Shown: piece after piece, positions 8,866-15,737 of the stretch
How positions within the stretch are numbered: position 1 is the stretch's first letter
Layout of the letters: the number at the start of each line of letters is the position of its first letter
Source of the DNA: an uncultured Mycoplasmatota bacterium
GTDB lineage: Bacteria; Bacillota_I; Bacilli_A; RF39; UBA660
Assembly: GCA_946497375.1 (NCBI GenBank)
Contig: CAMMKE010000017.1
Span: forward strand, 1 to 19,628
Length of the DNA stretch: 19,628 bases
Direction: 5' to 3'
The notes under the pieces: model-generated
Told to the model about the DNA's origin: nothing
Seen by the model: only the letters and a program-made list of their open reading frames with translations
Databases searched by the model: none
Translations under genes and position numbers: made by a program

Positions 8866-10110
8866 ATGAACGATACCATATTTGATAAGTTAGATTTTGG
8901 TTTATTTAAACCTTTGTTAGATGATGATGATATAACAGATATTTCTTATTGTAATCATGGACAAATTTGGGTTCGTTCTTTAACAGATGGTTCTAAGAGA
9001 GTAGAAATTGAAGGGCTAAATGATGCTTTTGTTGAAAAATTAGCCTTTCAATGTTCTAATGTTATGGGAACGACGTTTAATAATGCTAAACCTTTTCTTG
9101 ATGCTGAGTCTACAGAGTTACGTCTTAATTTTGTGCATGAGTCTATTGCTACTAATGGTATTGCTGCTGTTATTCGTAAAACTCCTGCAAAGATTAGACT
9201 TAATAAAGAAAAATTGATTAGTGAAGATTATTTTACTGCTAATATTCATGATATTTTAATGAAATGTGTTGAAGGTCATTGTAATATTATGGTAAGCGGA
9301 GAAACTGGTAGTGGTAAAACTGAATTCGTTAAATATTTAGCAAGTCATACGAAAGAAAATGAAAAGATTATTACAATAGAAGATACTTTGGAATTACATT
9401 TAGATAAAATATTTCCTCATCGTGATATAGTTGCGATGAAAACAAATAATGTTGCTAGTTATTCTGATGTACTAGTTACGTGTATGAGACAGAATCCTAA
9501 GTGGATCTTATTATCTGAAGTACGTAGTGCTGAAGCGGTTACGGCAGTACGTAATTCAATTTCTTCAGGACATAATATTTTGTCTACAATTCATGCTGAT
9601 AAGGCTAGTTCTATTCCTTATCGTATGTATTCACTTCTCGAAAGTGATATTGATGTTGATCAATTCTTGAATACAATTTACCGTTATATTCAATTAGGTG
9701 TTCATATTAAAGCATATTATAGTAAAGAATATGGAAAATTTCATCGTGAAGTTGATGAAGTTGTAGAGTTTTATGTGGATGATGATAATAAACCACAGTC
9801 ACATATTCTTTATCAGAAAACATTTGGAAAAGCTCCTGTTCAGAATATGCCTAGTGAGCATTTGAAAGAATATTTAGAAAATCAAAATATTTTTATTGAT
9901 AATTTGTTTACTAAAGGTGATTCAATGAGTAATATAGATAGCGCAGTAAATTCTATTAACTCTGATGATACCATTAATAATGTTAATACTGTTAATGAGG
10001 TTAATAATTCAAATTCTCAAGTTAGTGTAGTGGAATCTCCTAATTTTAATAATGTTAATTCTTCTAATACTCAAGGTAACCAGACAATATTCCCTACAGA
10101 GATAGTTTAG
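8866..10110 (+). CDS. cpaF: CpaF/TadA-type secretion ATPase
   Basis: A 414-residue cytoplasmic hexameric ATPase that powers Tad pilus assembly. It belongs to the VirB11/GspE superfamily. Visible motifs are Walker A GETGSGKT (145-152), the Asp box TIEDTLEL (170-177), Walker B WILLSEVR (213-220) and the His box STIHAD (240-245). The N-terminal domain (1-120) carries the ITDISYCNHGQIWVR strand pair seen in CpaF. A tail from about 353 is Asn/Ser-rich with repeated NNVN-like units and is probably disordered. The start is ATG 8866, 8 nt after AAAGGG; GTG 8857 would leave the ribosome site inside the gene. Immediately followed by tadB and tadC. Because the locus also has T4SS genes but no separate VirB11, this ATPase could serve both machines, which is inference. 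Confidence 0.93.
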   Translation: MNDTIFDKLDFGLFKPLLDDDDITDISYCNHGQIWVRSLTDGSKRVEIEGLNDAFVEKLAFQCSNVMGTTFNNAKPFLDAESTELRLNFVHESIATNGIAAVIRKTPAKIRLNKEKLISEDYFTANIHDILMKCVEGHCNIMVSGETGSGKTEFVKYLASHTKENEKIITIEDTLELHLDKIFPHRDIVAMKTNNVASYSDVLVTCMRQNPKWILLSEVRSAEAVTAVRNSISSGHNILSTIHADKASSIPYRMYSLLESDIDVDQFLNTIYRYIQLGVHIKAYYSKEYGKFHREVDEVVEFYVDDDNKPQSHILYQKTFGKAPVQNMPSEHLKEYLENQNIFIDNLFTKGDSMSNIDSAVNSINSDDTINNVNTVNEVNNSNSQVSVVESPNFNNVNSSNTQGNQTIFPTEIV

Positions 10111-10126
10111 AAAAAGGAGGGGTTTT

Positions 10127-11020
10127 ATGGTACTTTTTTTACTATTAATAATCGCTATTGTTGTTTTACTGTATCGTAATTATAAAGGCCAAAATGTATC
10201 TAAATTTATTACAGAACAAGTACAGTCTATATATGATAAGTTTGCTCCTTATTCTTATAAAGTTGTTAGAGAGAAAACAAAACAGCTTGGTCAAGAATAT
10301 ACAGCAAGACAATATTTAATTCAAGTTTTAATAATGAGTGGCTTTGCAGGTGTTGTTACATATCTTTATTTCTATAATATAATTGTATCTATTATTTATG
10401 TTGCTATTGCAGTCTCTTTTATACCATATTTATCATTTTTAAGATGTAAAAGAGTATATAGTGAATTTATTTTTGAACAGATTCAAGTATATACAACTAA
10501 TACTATTATGGAATTTGCCACAACGCAAAGTTTTGTTAAGGCTTTAGAGGGTGTTAGAGATTCTGGAGTTTTGGAAGATCCAGTTCTTAGTGATGTTAAT
10601 AGAATGATTGATATGGCATATGAAGAAGGTTCTATTGATGGAGCGTTGGATTTCTTTAGTAATAAGTATCCATATTACATAGTAAAGAATATGCATCAGT
10701 TATTTTTACAAATAACTAAAGAGGGTGCTAAGGATACTGGGGAAAGCTTAGAAAATATGCAGCTTGATATCGATACACTTGTTGAGAGTGTATACCGTGA
10801 TAGAATGGATAGAGCAACTTTCCATAAGAAATTTTTACAGTATGGTATTATGTTATTTCTTTTAGTTATGTTAGTTCAATATATGCTTGGAAGTGATAGC
10901 TATATAGAGTTGATTAAAAATATTTGGGTTCAACTTATTCTCCACTTTATTATTATTTTTAATAGTTATTACCTGTTAAAAGGAGAAAAATATTATAATG
11001 AGAATGTGGGGGTTGAGTAA
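10127..11020 (+). CDS. tadB: TadB-like inner membrane platform protein (T2SSF family)
   Basis: A 297-residue polytopic protein of the GspF/T2SSF superfamily, forming the membrane platform on which the CpaF ATPase acts. An N-terminal TM occupies residues 1-16, a TM pair about 65-105, and a C-terminal TM pair about 240-282. Between them is a long cytoplasmic helical domain with the family-like FIFEQIQVYTTNTIMEFATT stretch and a second FLQITKEGAKDTGESL helix. AAAGGAGGGG lies just upstream of ATG 10127, one of the strongest ribosome sites in the window. It follows cpaF by 16 bp and precedes tadC by 2 bp, as in other Tad loci. Confident as a TadB/TadC-type protein; the TadB label rests on gene order. 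Confidence 0.85.
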   Translation: MVLFLLLIIAIVVLLYRNYKGQNVSKFITEQVQSIYDKFAPYSYKVVREKTKQLGQEYTARQYLIQVLIMSGFAGVVTYLYFYNIIVSIIYVAIAVSFIPYLSFLRCKRVYSEFIFEQIQVYTTNTIMEFATTQSFVKALEGVRDSGVLEDPVLSDVNRMIDMAYEEGSIDGALDFFSNKYPYYIVKNMHQLFLQITKEGAKDTGESLENMQLDIDTLVESVYRDRMDRATFHKKFLQYGIMLFLLVMLVQYMLGSDSYIELIKNIWVQLILHFIIIFNSYYLLKGEKYYNENVGVE

Positions 11021-11022
11021 TT

Positions 11023-11802
11023 ATGGAAATAGTAATTGTAGCAGTTATAATTTTATTTATTTTAATTTATAATAAAACTATAGATGAAAAAAGATTTATT
11101 AATGATAATAAAAAGTATTTTGAAATATTAAGAGAAGATGATTATGATTTCTTAGTTTATGCAAGATATGGTGATAGTGCTACACCTAATGCTTTATTTC
11201 AAAAAAGAATAACTTATGCTATTGCAGTATTCTTTATATTTATGTTTCTATTTATAGATGATGTTAGTTTAATTAATATAATACTTGCTTGTCTTATAGC
11301 AGTACTTATATTTAAGATGCCTTATATGCAATTAAAAAAATATTATAAAGCTCATTTGCATCAAATTGATATAATGTTGCCATACTATTTAAAGAGTTTA
11401 GAAATATTAATTCAGCATTATACAGTTCCTGTAGCGATAGGTAAAAGTATTAATGATGCCCCTGATATTTTTAAACCGGGACTTAGGGAATTAATTGAGA
11501 AAATTAATTCAGGAGATTCTAGTATTAATCCTTATATGGATTTTGCAAATACATATCCTGTTAGGGATTCCATGAGAATGATGAGACTTCTTTATCGTTT
11601 AGGACTTGGTGGACAAGAGAAGAAGCAAGAAAGACTTTTAATGTTTTCAAGAACTGTTTCTAATTTACAAGCGAAAGCTAGAGATACTAAATATAAAGAA
11701 AGACTTGATCATATGGGAAATCAGACTATGATTATGCTTGTTGTTACTGGTGTTAGTGTAATGATTGTAATACTTGCGTCAATGATGACAATGATAGGGT
11801 AA
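11023..11802 (+). CDS. tadC: TadC-like inner membrane platform protein (T2SSF family)
   Basis: A 259-residue partner of the preceding TadB-like protein. It has an N-terminal TM (1-16), a TM pair at about 66-105, a cytoplasmic helical domain with the LPYYLKSLEILIQHYTVPVA segment, and a C-terminal TM (about 236-258). Its TadC-like features include the MMRLLYRLGLGGQEKK turn before the final helix. It begins 2 bp after the tadB stop with only a weak G-rich ribosome site (11006-11012), implying translational coupling. It ends the first long operon, since a promoter follows immediately. In Tad systems TadB and TadC form a heteromeric platform for pilin insertion or extraction; the same role is inferred here. 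Confidence 0.82.
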   Translation: MEIVIVAVIILFILIYNKTIDEKRFINDNKKYFEILREDDYDFLVYARYGDSATPNALFQKRITYAIAVFFIFMFLFIDDVSLINIILACLIAVLIFKMPYMQLKKYYKAHLHQIDIMLPYYLKSLEILIQHYTVPVAIGKSINDAPDIFKPGLRELIEKINSGDSSINPYMDFANTYPVRDSMRMMRLLYRLGLGGQEKKQERLLMFSRTVSNLQAKARDTKYKERLDHMGNQTMIMLVVTGVSVMIVILASMMTMIG

Positions 11803-11809
11803 AAAGTAG

Positions 11810-11870
11810 TTACAAAATAAGAAATATTTGATATAATTATTTTTGTAAGATATGAAAGGAGAGAGTTTTA
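11810..11870 (+). promoter_or_regulatory. Promoter and ribosome site of the Flp-like pilin gene
   Basis: TTACAA (11810-11815) and TATAAT (11832-11837) are separated by 16 bp, giving a start near 11844. A perfect inverted repeat, TTACAAAA (11810-11817) and TTTTGTAA (11841-11848), spans the core promoter and could be an operator. AAAGGAGAGAG (11855-11865) is the ribosome site for ATG 11872. This suggests the pilin is transcribed separately, and probably more strongly, than the assembly genes upstream. Confidence 0.65.
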
Positions 11871-11871
11871 T

Positions 11872-12051
11872 ATGAAAGAAGCGACTGGAGAGTTAAATAT
11901 GACTGTTGTAACAATTATACTTATTGGTGTTATTGCAGGTTTCTTTGTGCTTTTTTGGCCATCTATTCAAGAGTCAATTCAAAATACTTGGAATAAGACA
12001 AGTAGTGGAGAATCAAGTATAGACGTTGATTATGGTAATCTTGGCAAATAA
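11872..12051 (+). CDS. Flp-like small pilin candidate
   Basis: A 59-residue protein of the size and layout of a Flp-type pilin. It has a short polar leader, MKEATG, then one long hydrophobic helix with NMTVVTIILIGVIAGFFVLF (9-28), an amphipathic stretch and a short polar tail. Glycine at position 6 just before the helix resembles a prepilin peptidase site, but the usual G|xxxxEY is not intact. It is preceded by its own promoter and a strong ribosome site, as expected for an abundant structural subunit. It sits between the assembly platform genes and a TadE-like gene. No prepilin peptidase is in this window. Pilin role is a good inference from size, position and promoter; the family match is unverified. 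Confidence 0.68.
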   Translation: MKEATGELNMTVVTIILIGVIAGFFVLFWPSIQESIQNTWNKTSSGESSIDVDYGNLGK

Positions 12052-12076
12052 TTAAGTAATAAGGATGTGATTAATA

Positions 12077-12526
12077 ATGAGAGATGCGATAGGACAAGTT
12101 TTTACATTACAAATAATTTTGGCTTTTGTATTATTAATTAATGGGTATATGGCTTATTCTGTTAATTATACTAGAGCATTTCGCGTTAAGAATCAAATAG
12201 TTACTTTTATTGAACAATACGAAGGACCTTATAATGAAGAGGCAATTGAGAAAATAAATGATTATATTGATCAAATGGCATATGATGTTAACAATCAACA
12301 AATGCTTAATTTTCAGAATAATAATAGTGGTGCTGAGTGCCCTGGTTATAAAGGTTGGTGTTATGTTGAACACGATGTTTCTGTTGCTTCTGGTGATGGG
12401 GAGAGGAATGGTAAATATTATACAATTGTTACATTTGTTAATATTGATATTCCTGTTGTTAATGAAATTTTAGGCTTAGGAAACTTTTTACAAGTATCAG
12501 GAGAAACTAGAACTATTTATGATTAA
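12077..12526 (+). CDS. TadE-like pseudopilin
   Basis: A 149-residue bitopic protein. The leader MRDAIG is followed by a hydrophobic helix (about 7-27) with QVFTLQIILAFVLLINGY, then an amphipathic helix (about 36-72) and a small extracytoplasmic domain containing C88 and C95, likely a disulfide. This layout matches TadE/TadF minor pilins, which prime or cap the Tad filament. Its leader has the same length and pattern as the adjacent 59-residue pilin. AAGGATG about 9 nt upstream supports ATG 12077. It is transcribed with the pilin and the TadZ-like gene. Minor pilin is the best reading; there is no canonical Glu5. Confidence 0.7.
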   Translation: MRDAIGQVFTLQIILAFVLLINGYMAYSVNYTRAFRVKNQIVTFIEQYEGPYNEEAIEKINDYIDQMAYDVNNQQMLNFQNNNSGAECPGYKGWCYVEHDVSVASGDGERNGKYYTIVTFVNIDIPVVNEILGLGNFLQVSGETRTIYD

Positions 12527-12540
12527 AAGGAAGTGATAAA

Positions 12541-13521
12541 GTGAACGTTATAATTGCAAATGAAGCGAAAGCGATGCTTTCTACTTTGGATATTGATGTT
12601 ATTAAAAGTGTAGATGGTGTTCATACTGCTGATGAGATTGTTGAAATGTTCAAAAACTTCTTTTATGCTAGAATGATTTTAGATATAACAGCGATTAAAG
12701 ATTATGAAGATATTACTAATATTCAAAAAATATCTATTGGTCTTGATGCTGATAAAATCATTCTTGTTCTTCCTAATACAGAAGCTTCAACTTCTAGTAG
12801 TTATTTATCTAAAATAATTTCTATGGGTATTTATAACTTTACTACTACTGTTGATGGAGTTAAATATTTTTTGGATCATCCTAATACTTATAAAGATGTT
12901 GCTCATTATCAACAACTTAATGATTTGTCTAGTACTATAAATGAAAAAGTAATTGCAGGTTCTAGAATTATTGGTATTAAAAATATAACTGATCATGCTG
13001 GAAGTACAACTCTTATATATATGTTAAAAAAAGAATTAGAACAGACTTATGGTATGAGTGTTGTAGCTATTGAAGTTAATAGACATGATTTTGCATACTT
13101 CAATAGTCATAATATGATTTCTGTTGATGATGAACATTTAATGACTGAGATTGTAAAGCATAAAGAAGCTTCAATAATTCTTATTGATTTAAATGATTCT
13201 AGTAATGAAGGAGCTTGTGGTGATGTTTTATATTTAATAGAGCCTTCTAGTATTAGATTAAATAAATTAATGAGAAGAAATAGAAGAATTTTTGAAGAGT
13301 TGAAGGGACGTAAAATAGTTCTTAATATGAGTTTGCTTTCTAATAGTGATGTTATGGATTTTGAGTATGAAGGAAAAACTAAAGTATTTTATAGTATACC
13401 ACCATTAAATGATAGAATAAAAAATCCTGTACTTAGTGATTTCTTATCTAAGATTGGTCTTGTTAATAAGACAAGAGAAGAGAAAGATGGAGGGAAAATA
13501 TTTGGGTTATTTAAAAGATAA
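12541..13521 (+). CDS. TadZ/CpaE-like protein with degenerate nucleotide loop
   Basis: A 326-residue cytoplasmic protein with the TadZ/CpaE layout: an N-terminal receiver-like fold (about 1-115, with KIILVLPNT as a core strand) and a C-terminal MinD/ParA-like fold. The deviant Walker A motif is replaced by GIKNITDHAGSTT (145-157), in which the conserved lysines are missing. A Walker-B-like strand SIILIDLND (211-219) remains. CpaE/TadZ proteins place the Tad machine at a cell pole; loss of the lysines suggests that nucleotide hydrolysis is lost and a scaffold role kept. The start codon is GTG 12541 after AAGGAAGTG (12527-12535). It follows the TadE-like gene by 14 bp. The family assignment rests on fold pattern and operon position. 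Confidence 0.7.
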   Translation: MNVIIANEAKAMLSTLDIDVIKSVDGVHTADEIVEMFKNFFYARMILDITAIKDYEDITNIQKISIGLDADKIILVLPNTEASTSSSYLSKIISMGIYNFTTTVDGVKYFLDHPNTYKDVAHYQQLNDLSSTINEKVIAGSRIIGIKNITDHAGSTTLIYMLKKELEQTYGMSVVAIEVNRHDFAYFNSHNMISVDDEHLMTEIVKHKEASIILIDLNDSSNEGACGDVLYLIEPSSIRLNKLMRRNRRIFEELKGRKIVLNMSLLSNSDVMDFEYEGKTKVFYSIPPLNDRIKNPVLSDFLSKIGLVNKTREEKDGGKIFGLFKR

Positions 13522-13524
13522 TAA

Positions 13525-13569
13525 TTGACAAATATTAATAATTTGTATATGATTATTGTAGTAAAGGAG
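13525..13569 (+). promoter_or_regulatory. Strong promoter before the first VirB2-like gene
   Basis: A consensus TTGACA (13525-13530) and TATGAT (13548-13553) are separated by 17 bp, the best promoter in the window. The inverted repeat ACAAAT (13528-13533) and ATTTGT (13541-13546) fills the spacer and could be a repressor site. AAAGGAG (13563-13569) is the ribosome site 7 nt before ATG 13577. Confidence 0.75.
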
Positions 13570-13576
13570 AATGTTT

Positions 13577-13945
13577 ATGAATATGATGTTAATGAATATG
13601 GTACAAATTCTAGATGCTGCAGATGTTAATCCTGAAGGACCTTGTCGTGGATTTGGTTTTATAGTTAGAATTATTAAAAATGGTTTATTTCCTATTTTAC
13701 AAATAGGTATTCCAATTATTTTAATAGTTTTAGGTACACTTGATTTAGGTAAAGCGGTAATCAGTAGTGATGATAAGGCAGTTAAAGAAGCACAATCTAA
13801 ATTAATTAAGAGATGTATATATGCAATATTAGTTTTCTTTATTGTTACACTTATTAGTGTGGTATTTTCAATGATAGGTAATGTTGCAGGCGATGCAGCT
13901 CCTGGATTGTCGGAGTGGAGCACTTGTTGGGATAATCCACAGTAA
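13577..13945 (+). CDS. VirB2/TrbC-like T4SS pilin paralogue 1
   Basis: A 122-residue two-TM hairpin protein of the T4SS-pilin type, related in outline to small pilin-like proteins of Firmicutes and Mycoplasma integrative elements. A short N-terminal segment ends in C23. TM1 (about 38-58) is followed by a charged cytoplasmic loop with the SSDDKAVKEAQSKLIKR motif, then TM2 (about 75-95), and a C-terminal C117. Both cysteines should lie outside the membrane. ATG 13577 is preferred over ATG 13571, which is only 1 nt after AAAGGAG. The gene has its own consensus promoter and a hairpin terminator overlapping its stop, so it is likely highly and separately expressed, as a filament subunit would be. 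A cleavable signal peptide is not obvious. Confidence 0.75.
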   Translation: MNMMLMNMVQILDAADVNPEGPCRGFGFIVRIIKNGLFPILQIGIPIILIVLGTLDLGKAVISSDDKAVKEAQSKLIKRCIYAILVFFIVTLISVVFSMIGNVAGDAAPGLSEWSTCWDNPQ

Positions 13946-13968
13946 TAGCAATTAAATTGCTATTTTTT
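13944..13968 (+). terminator. Intrinsic terminator after VirB2-like paralogue 1
   Basis: AATAGCAAT (13944-13952) and ATTGCTATT (13956-13964) form a perfect 9-bp stem with the 3-nt loop TAA, followed by a T-run (13963-13968). The stem starts inside the stop codon TAA (13943-13945). Only two G-C pairs are present, so termination is likely partial and downstream genes may be read through. Confidence 0.75.
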
Positions 13969-13987
13969 CTATTTAAGGAATAATATT

Positions 13988-14329
13988 ATGTTTCAGATGT
14001 TAGATGATGTAATAATAAATGTTGAGAGTAATTGTTATGGGTTTGACTCGTTAGTAAGAGTTATTAGAGATGGGGTATTTCCTATTGTTCAAATAGCAAT
14101 TCCTATTTTATTATTAGTTCTTTGTACTTTTGATTTAGGGCGAGCTGTTATAGGTAGTGATGATAAAGAAAATAAGAAGATTCTTAAAAGAATAGTAAGA
14201 AGGTTAGTTTATGCTATATTAATATTTTTCTTTATTACAATTATTAATTTAGTGTTTACGATGGTTGGTAGTATTACTGATAATGAAAATTTAATTAAAT
14301 GGAGCCAGTGTTGGAATAATCCTATGTAA
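13988..14329 (+). CDS. VirB2/TrbC-like T4SS pilin paralogue 2
   Basis: A 113-residue paralogue of the preceding gene. Shared features are the VRxIxxGxFPIxQIxIPIxLxVL first helix, DLGxAVI, the SDDK loop, a basic patch, a YAILxFF second helix, and a terminal CWxNP ending. The two extracytoplasmic cysteines are kept as C16 and C108; a third lies inside TM1. The first protein's KEAQSKLI helix is replaced by KKILKRIVRR here, so the loop has become more basic. AAGGAA (13975-13980) lies 7 nt before the ATG. Expression probably depends on read-through of the terminator just upstream, which would make it less abundant. Likely a second or minor pilin, or a membrane partner, of the T4SS. Confidence 0.73.
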   Translation: MFQMLDDVIINVESNCYGFDSLVRVIRDGVFPIVQIAIPILLLVLCTFDLGRAVIGSDDKENKKILKRIVRRLVYAILIFFFITIINLVFTMVGSITDNENLIKWSQCWNNPM

Positions 14330-14464
14330 TTATAAAGATTTATATTTAGTATTGTAAATAGGATTAAAATTATGTTAATATGTAATTATTAGTAGATAAA
14401 TCATAAATTTCTATGTTTGTAAAATGTTGTTTACAGCATATTGTTGAGAGAGGGTGTTTTTGTT
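14330..14464 (+). promoter_or_regulatory. AT-rich gap with possible promoter and operator
   Basis: No open reading frame is evident in this 135-bp gap. TTGTAA (14352-14357) and TAATAT (14376-14381), spaced 18 bp, are a weak promoter candidate. A perfect 6-bp inverted repeat, TGTAAA (14418-14423) and TTTACA (14430-14435), lies further down and could bind a regulator. GAGAGAGGGTG (14446-14456) is the ribosome site for ATG 14465. Confidence 0.35.
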
Positions 14465-15649
14465 ATGAAAACAAAATTTATATTAAATATTACTAAAGGA
14501 AGAGTTCTCTTTTTTATGATTTTATTTTTTTGCTTGTTTCCAATGAATGTAATGGCTAAAGAATCATTGGGTACTTGTGTTTATAATCTTGATACCAAAC
14601 AGTTAATGATGGACAATTGGATATCTGATTTAAGATTAACCGTTACTATTTATGATGATGGTTCAACAGGTGATAGAGCATTTTTAGGTACGGCTGCTGA
14701 TGGTAGTAAAATTGATGTTGTTCCAAAAAGTGGAAGATATTTGTTAGATTATCAAGGATTAGTAAAGTTATCTTATAGTAAAATGTTTGATAAAAATGGA
14801 AAGTTTTATAAAGCATATAAAGAAAGAAATAATTGTCCTAGGATGCAGTTTAATTATTCTTATGCTTCTACTACCCCAGTATTATCTTTTTATGTTGGTT
14901 CTCAATATGGTGTTGCTGATGATGAAACAACTACTGAAATAGCTCCTAATATACAGGGAGGTAGTAGTAGCAGTAGTGCTAGTAGTACAGTTACATATTG
15001 TACTCTTACAAATACTTTAAACGTTGAATCAAGTAATCCTGTGTATTTTACTACTACGGAAACAAATGGAATAAAGGAATATGAAATACGAATTGGAAAC
15101 GATGAAGGGTCTGCTCTTTATAATCAACCTCTTTCAGTTGGTAATTATACTTTTACTGTTAGGGAAGAAGACTATGATACTTATTGGAGTAACTCATGTA
15201 ATTCTAATACTCCTTTTAGACTTTCGGCAGATCAAACTTATGGTTCTTTAATAACTATTCAAACTGTTAAGCCAGCTGATCATCAAAATGCAGCTTCAGT
15301 AGCCGAAGAAGACGCTGCAGAGTGGGGATATTTGGGACAAGATTTAGATAGTTCTAATTTTGGTCATCCAATTGATTGTCCTGATATAATAAATATGGAA
15401 GAAGGTAAATTAGGTTGGTTACTTAATACGATATTAAATTATATTAGAGTAATTGGTCCTGTATTAGTTGTATTACTAAGTGCAATTGATTTTATAAAAG
15501 CTATAGTTGGTACTGATGAAAAAGCTATGAAGGAAGCACAATCTAAGTTAATTATTAGATTAGTGGCAGCTATCGCATTATTCCTTGTTCCTACTTTAGT
15601 TCAATTATTATTATCATTTATAAATGCTACAACTTGTACTTTGGGGTAA
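14465..15649 (+). CDS. Secreted protein fused to a VirB2-like two-TM domain
   Basis: A 394-residue protein that begins with a Sec signal peptide (1-31: KGR, a hydrophobic core, then NVMA|KE). An extracytoplasmic beta-rich region follows with several cysteines and a Ser-rich linker (GGSSSSSASS). The C-terminal 92 residues form a VirB2-like hairpin: C305, TM1 about 325-343, a TDEKAMKEAQSKLI loop, TM2 about 364-382, and C391. The start is ATG 14465, set by the GGGTG ribosome site; the TTG at 14441 would place that site inside the gene. It shares the loop motif with paralogue 1 nearly residue for residue. The fusion suggests a pilin-type subunit displaying an extra domain, or an anchor for the filament base. 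I do not recognise the N-terminal domain. Confidence 0.75.
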   Translation: MKTKFILNITKGRVLFFMILFFCLFPMNVMAKESLGTCVYNLDTKQLMMDNWISDLRLTVTIYDDGSTGDRAFLGTAADGSKIDVVPKSGRYLLDYQGLVKLSYSKMFDKNGKFYKAYKERNNCPRMQFNYSYASTTPVLSFYVGSQYGVADDETTTEIAPNIQGGSSSSSASSTVTYCTLTNTLNVESSNPVYFTTTETNGIKEYEIRIGNDEGSALYNQPLSVGNYTFTVREEDYDTYWSNSCNSNTPFRLSADQTYGSLITIQTVKPADHQNAASVAEEDAAEWGYLGQDLDSSNFGHPIDCPDIINMEEGKLGWLLNTILNYIRVIGPVLVVLLSAIDFIKAIVGTDEKAMKEAQSKLIIRLVAAIALFLVPTLVQLLLSFINATTCTLG

Positions 15650-15684
15650 TAATTGTATTATTTATAATATGATATTTATTGTTA

Positions 15685-15713
15685 TTTGTTTTTATATCTG
15701 ATACAATTATAAT
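15685..15713 (+). promoter_or_regulatory. Candidate promoter before the VirB6-like gene
   Basis: TATAAT (15708-15713) lies about 25 bp upstream of the start codon, with a poor -35 TTTGTT (15685-15690) at 17 bp. The right arm of a 10-bp inverted repeat (15649-15658 with 15701-15710) overlaps the -10. The implied leader is very short, about 18-27 nt. Confidence 0.4.
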
Positions 15714-15737
15714 AGTAGATACTTAAATGAAAGTGAA

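Noticed and set aside
13507..13923. 138-residue minus-strand open frame over VirB2-like paralogue 1
   Set aside because: The plus-strand gene has promoter, ribosome site, terminator and a paralogue; the antisense frame has none of these.
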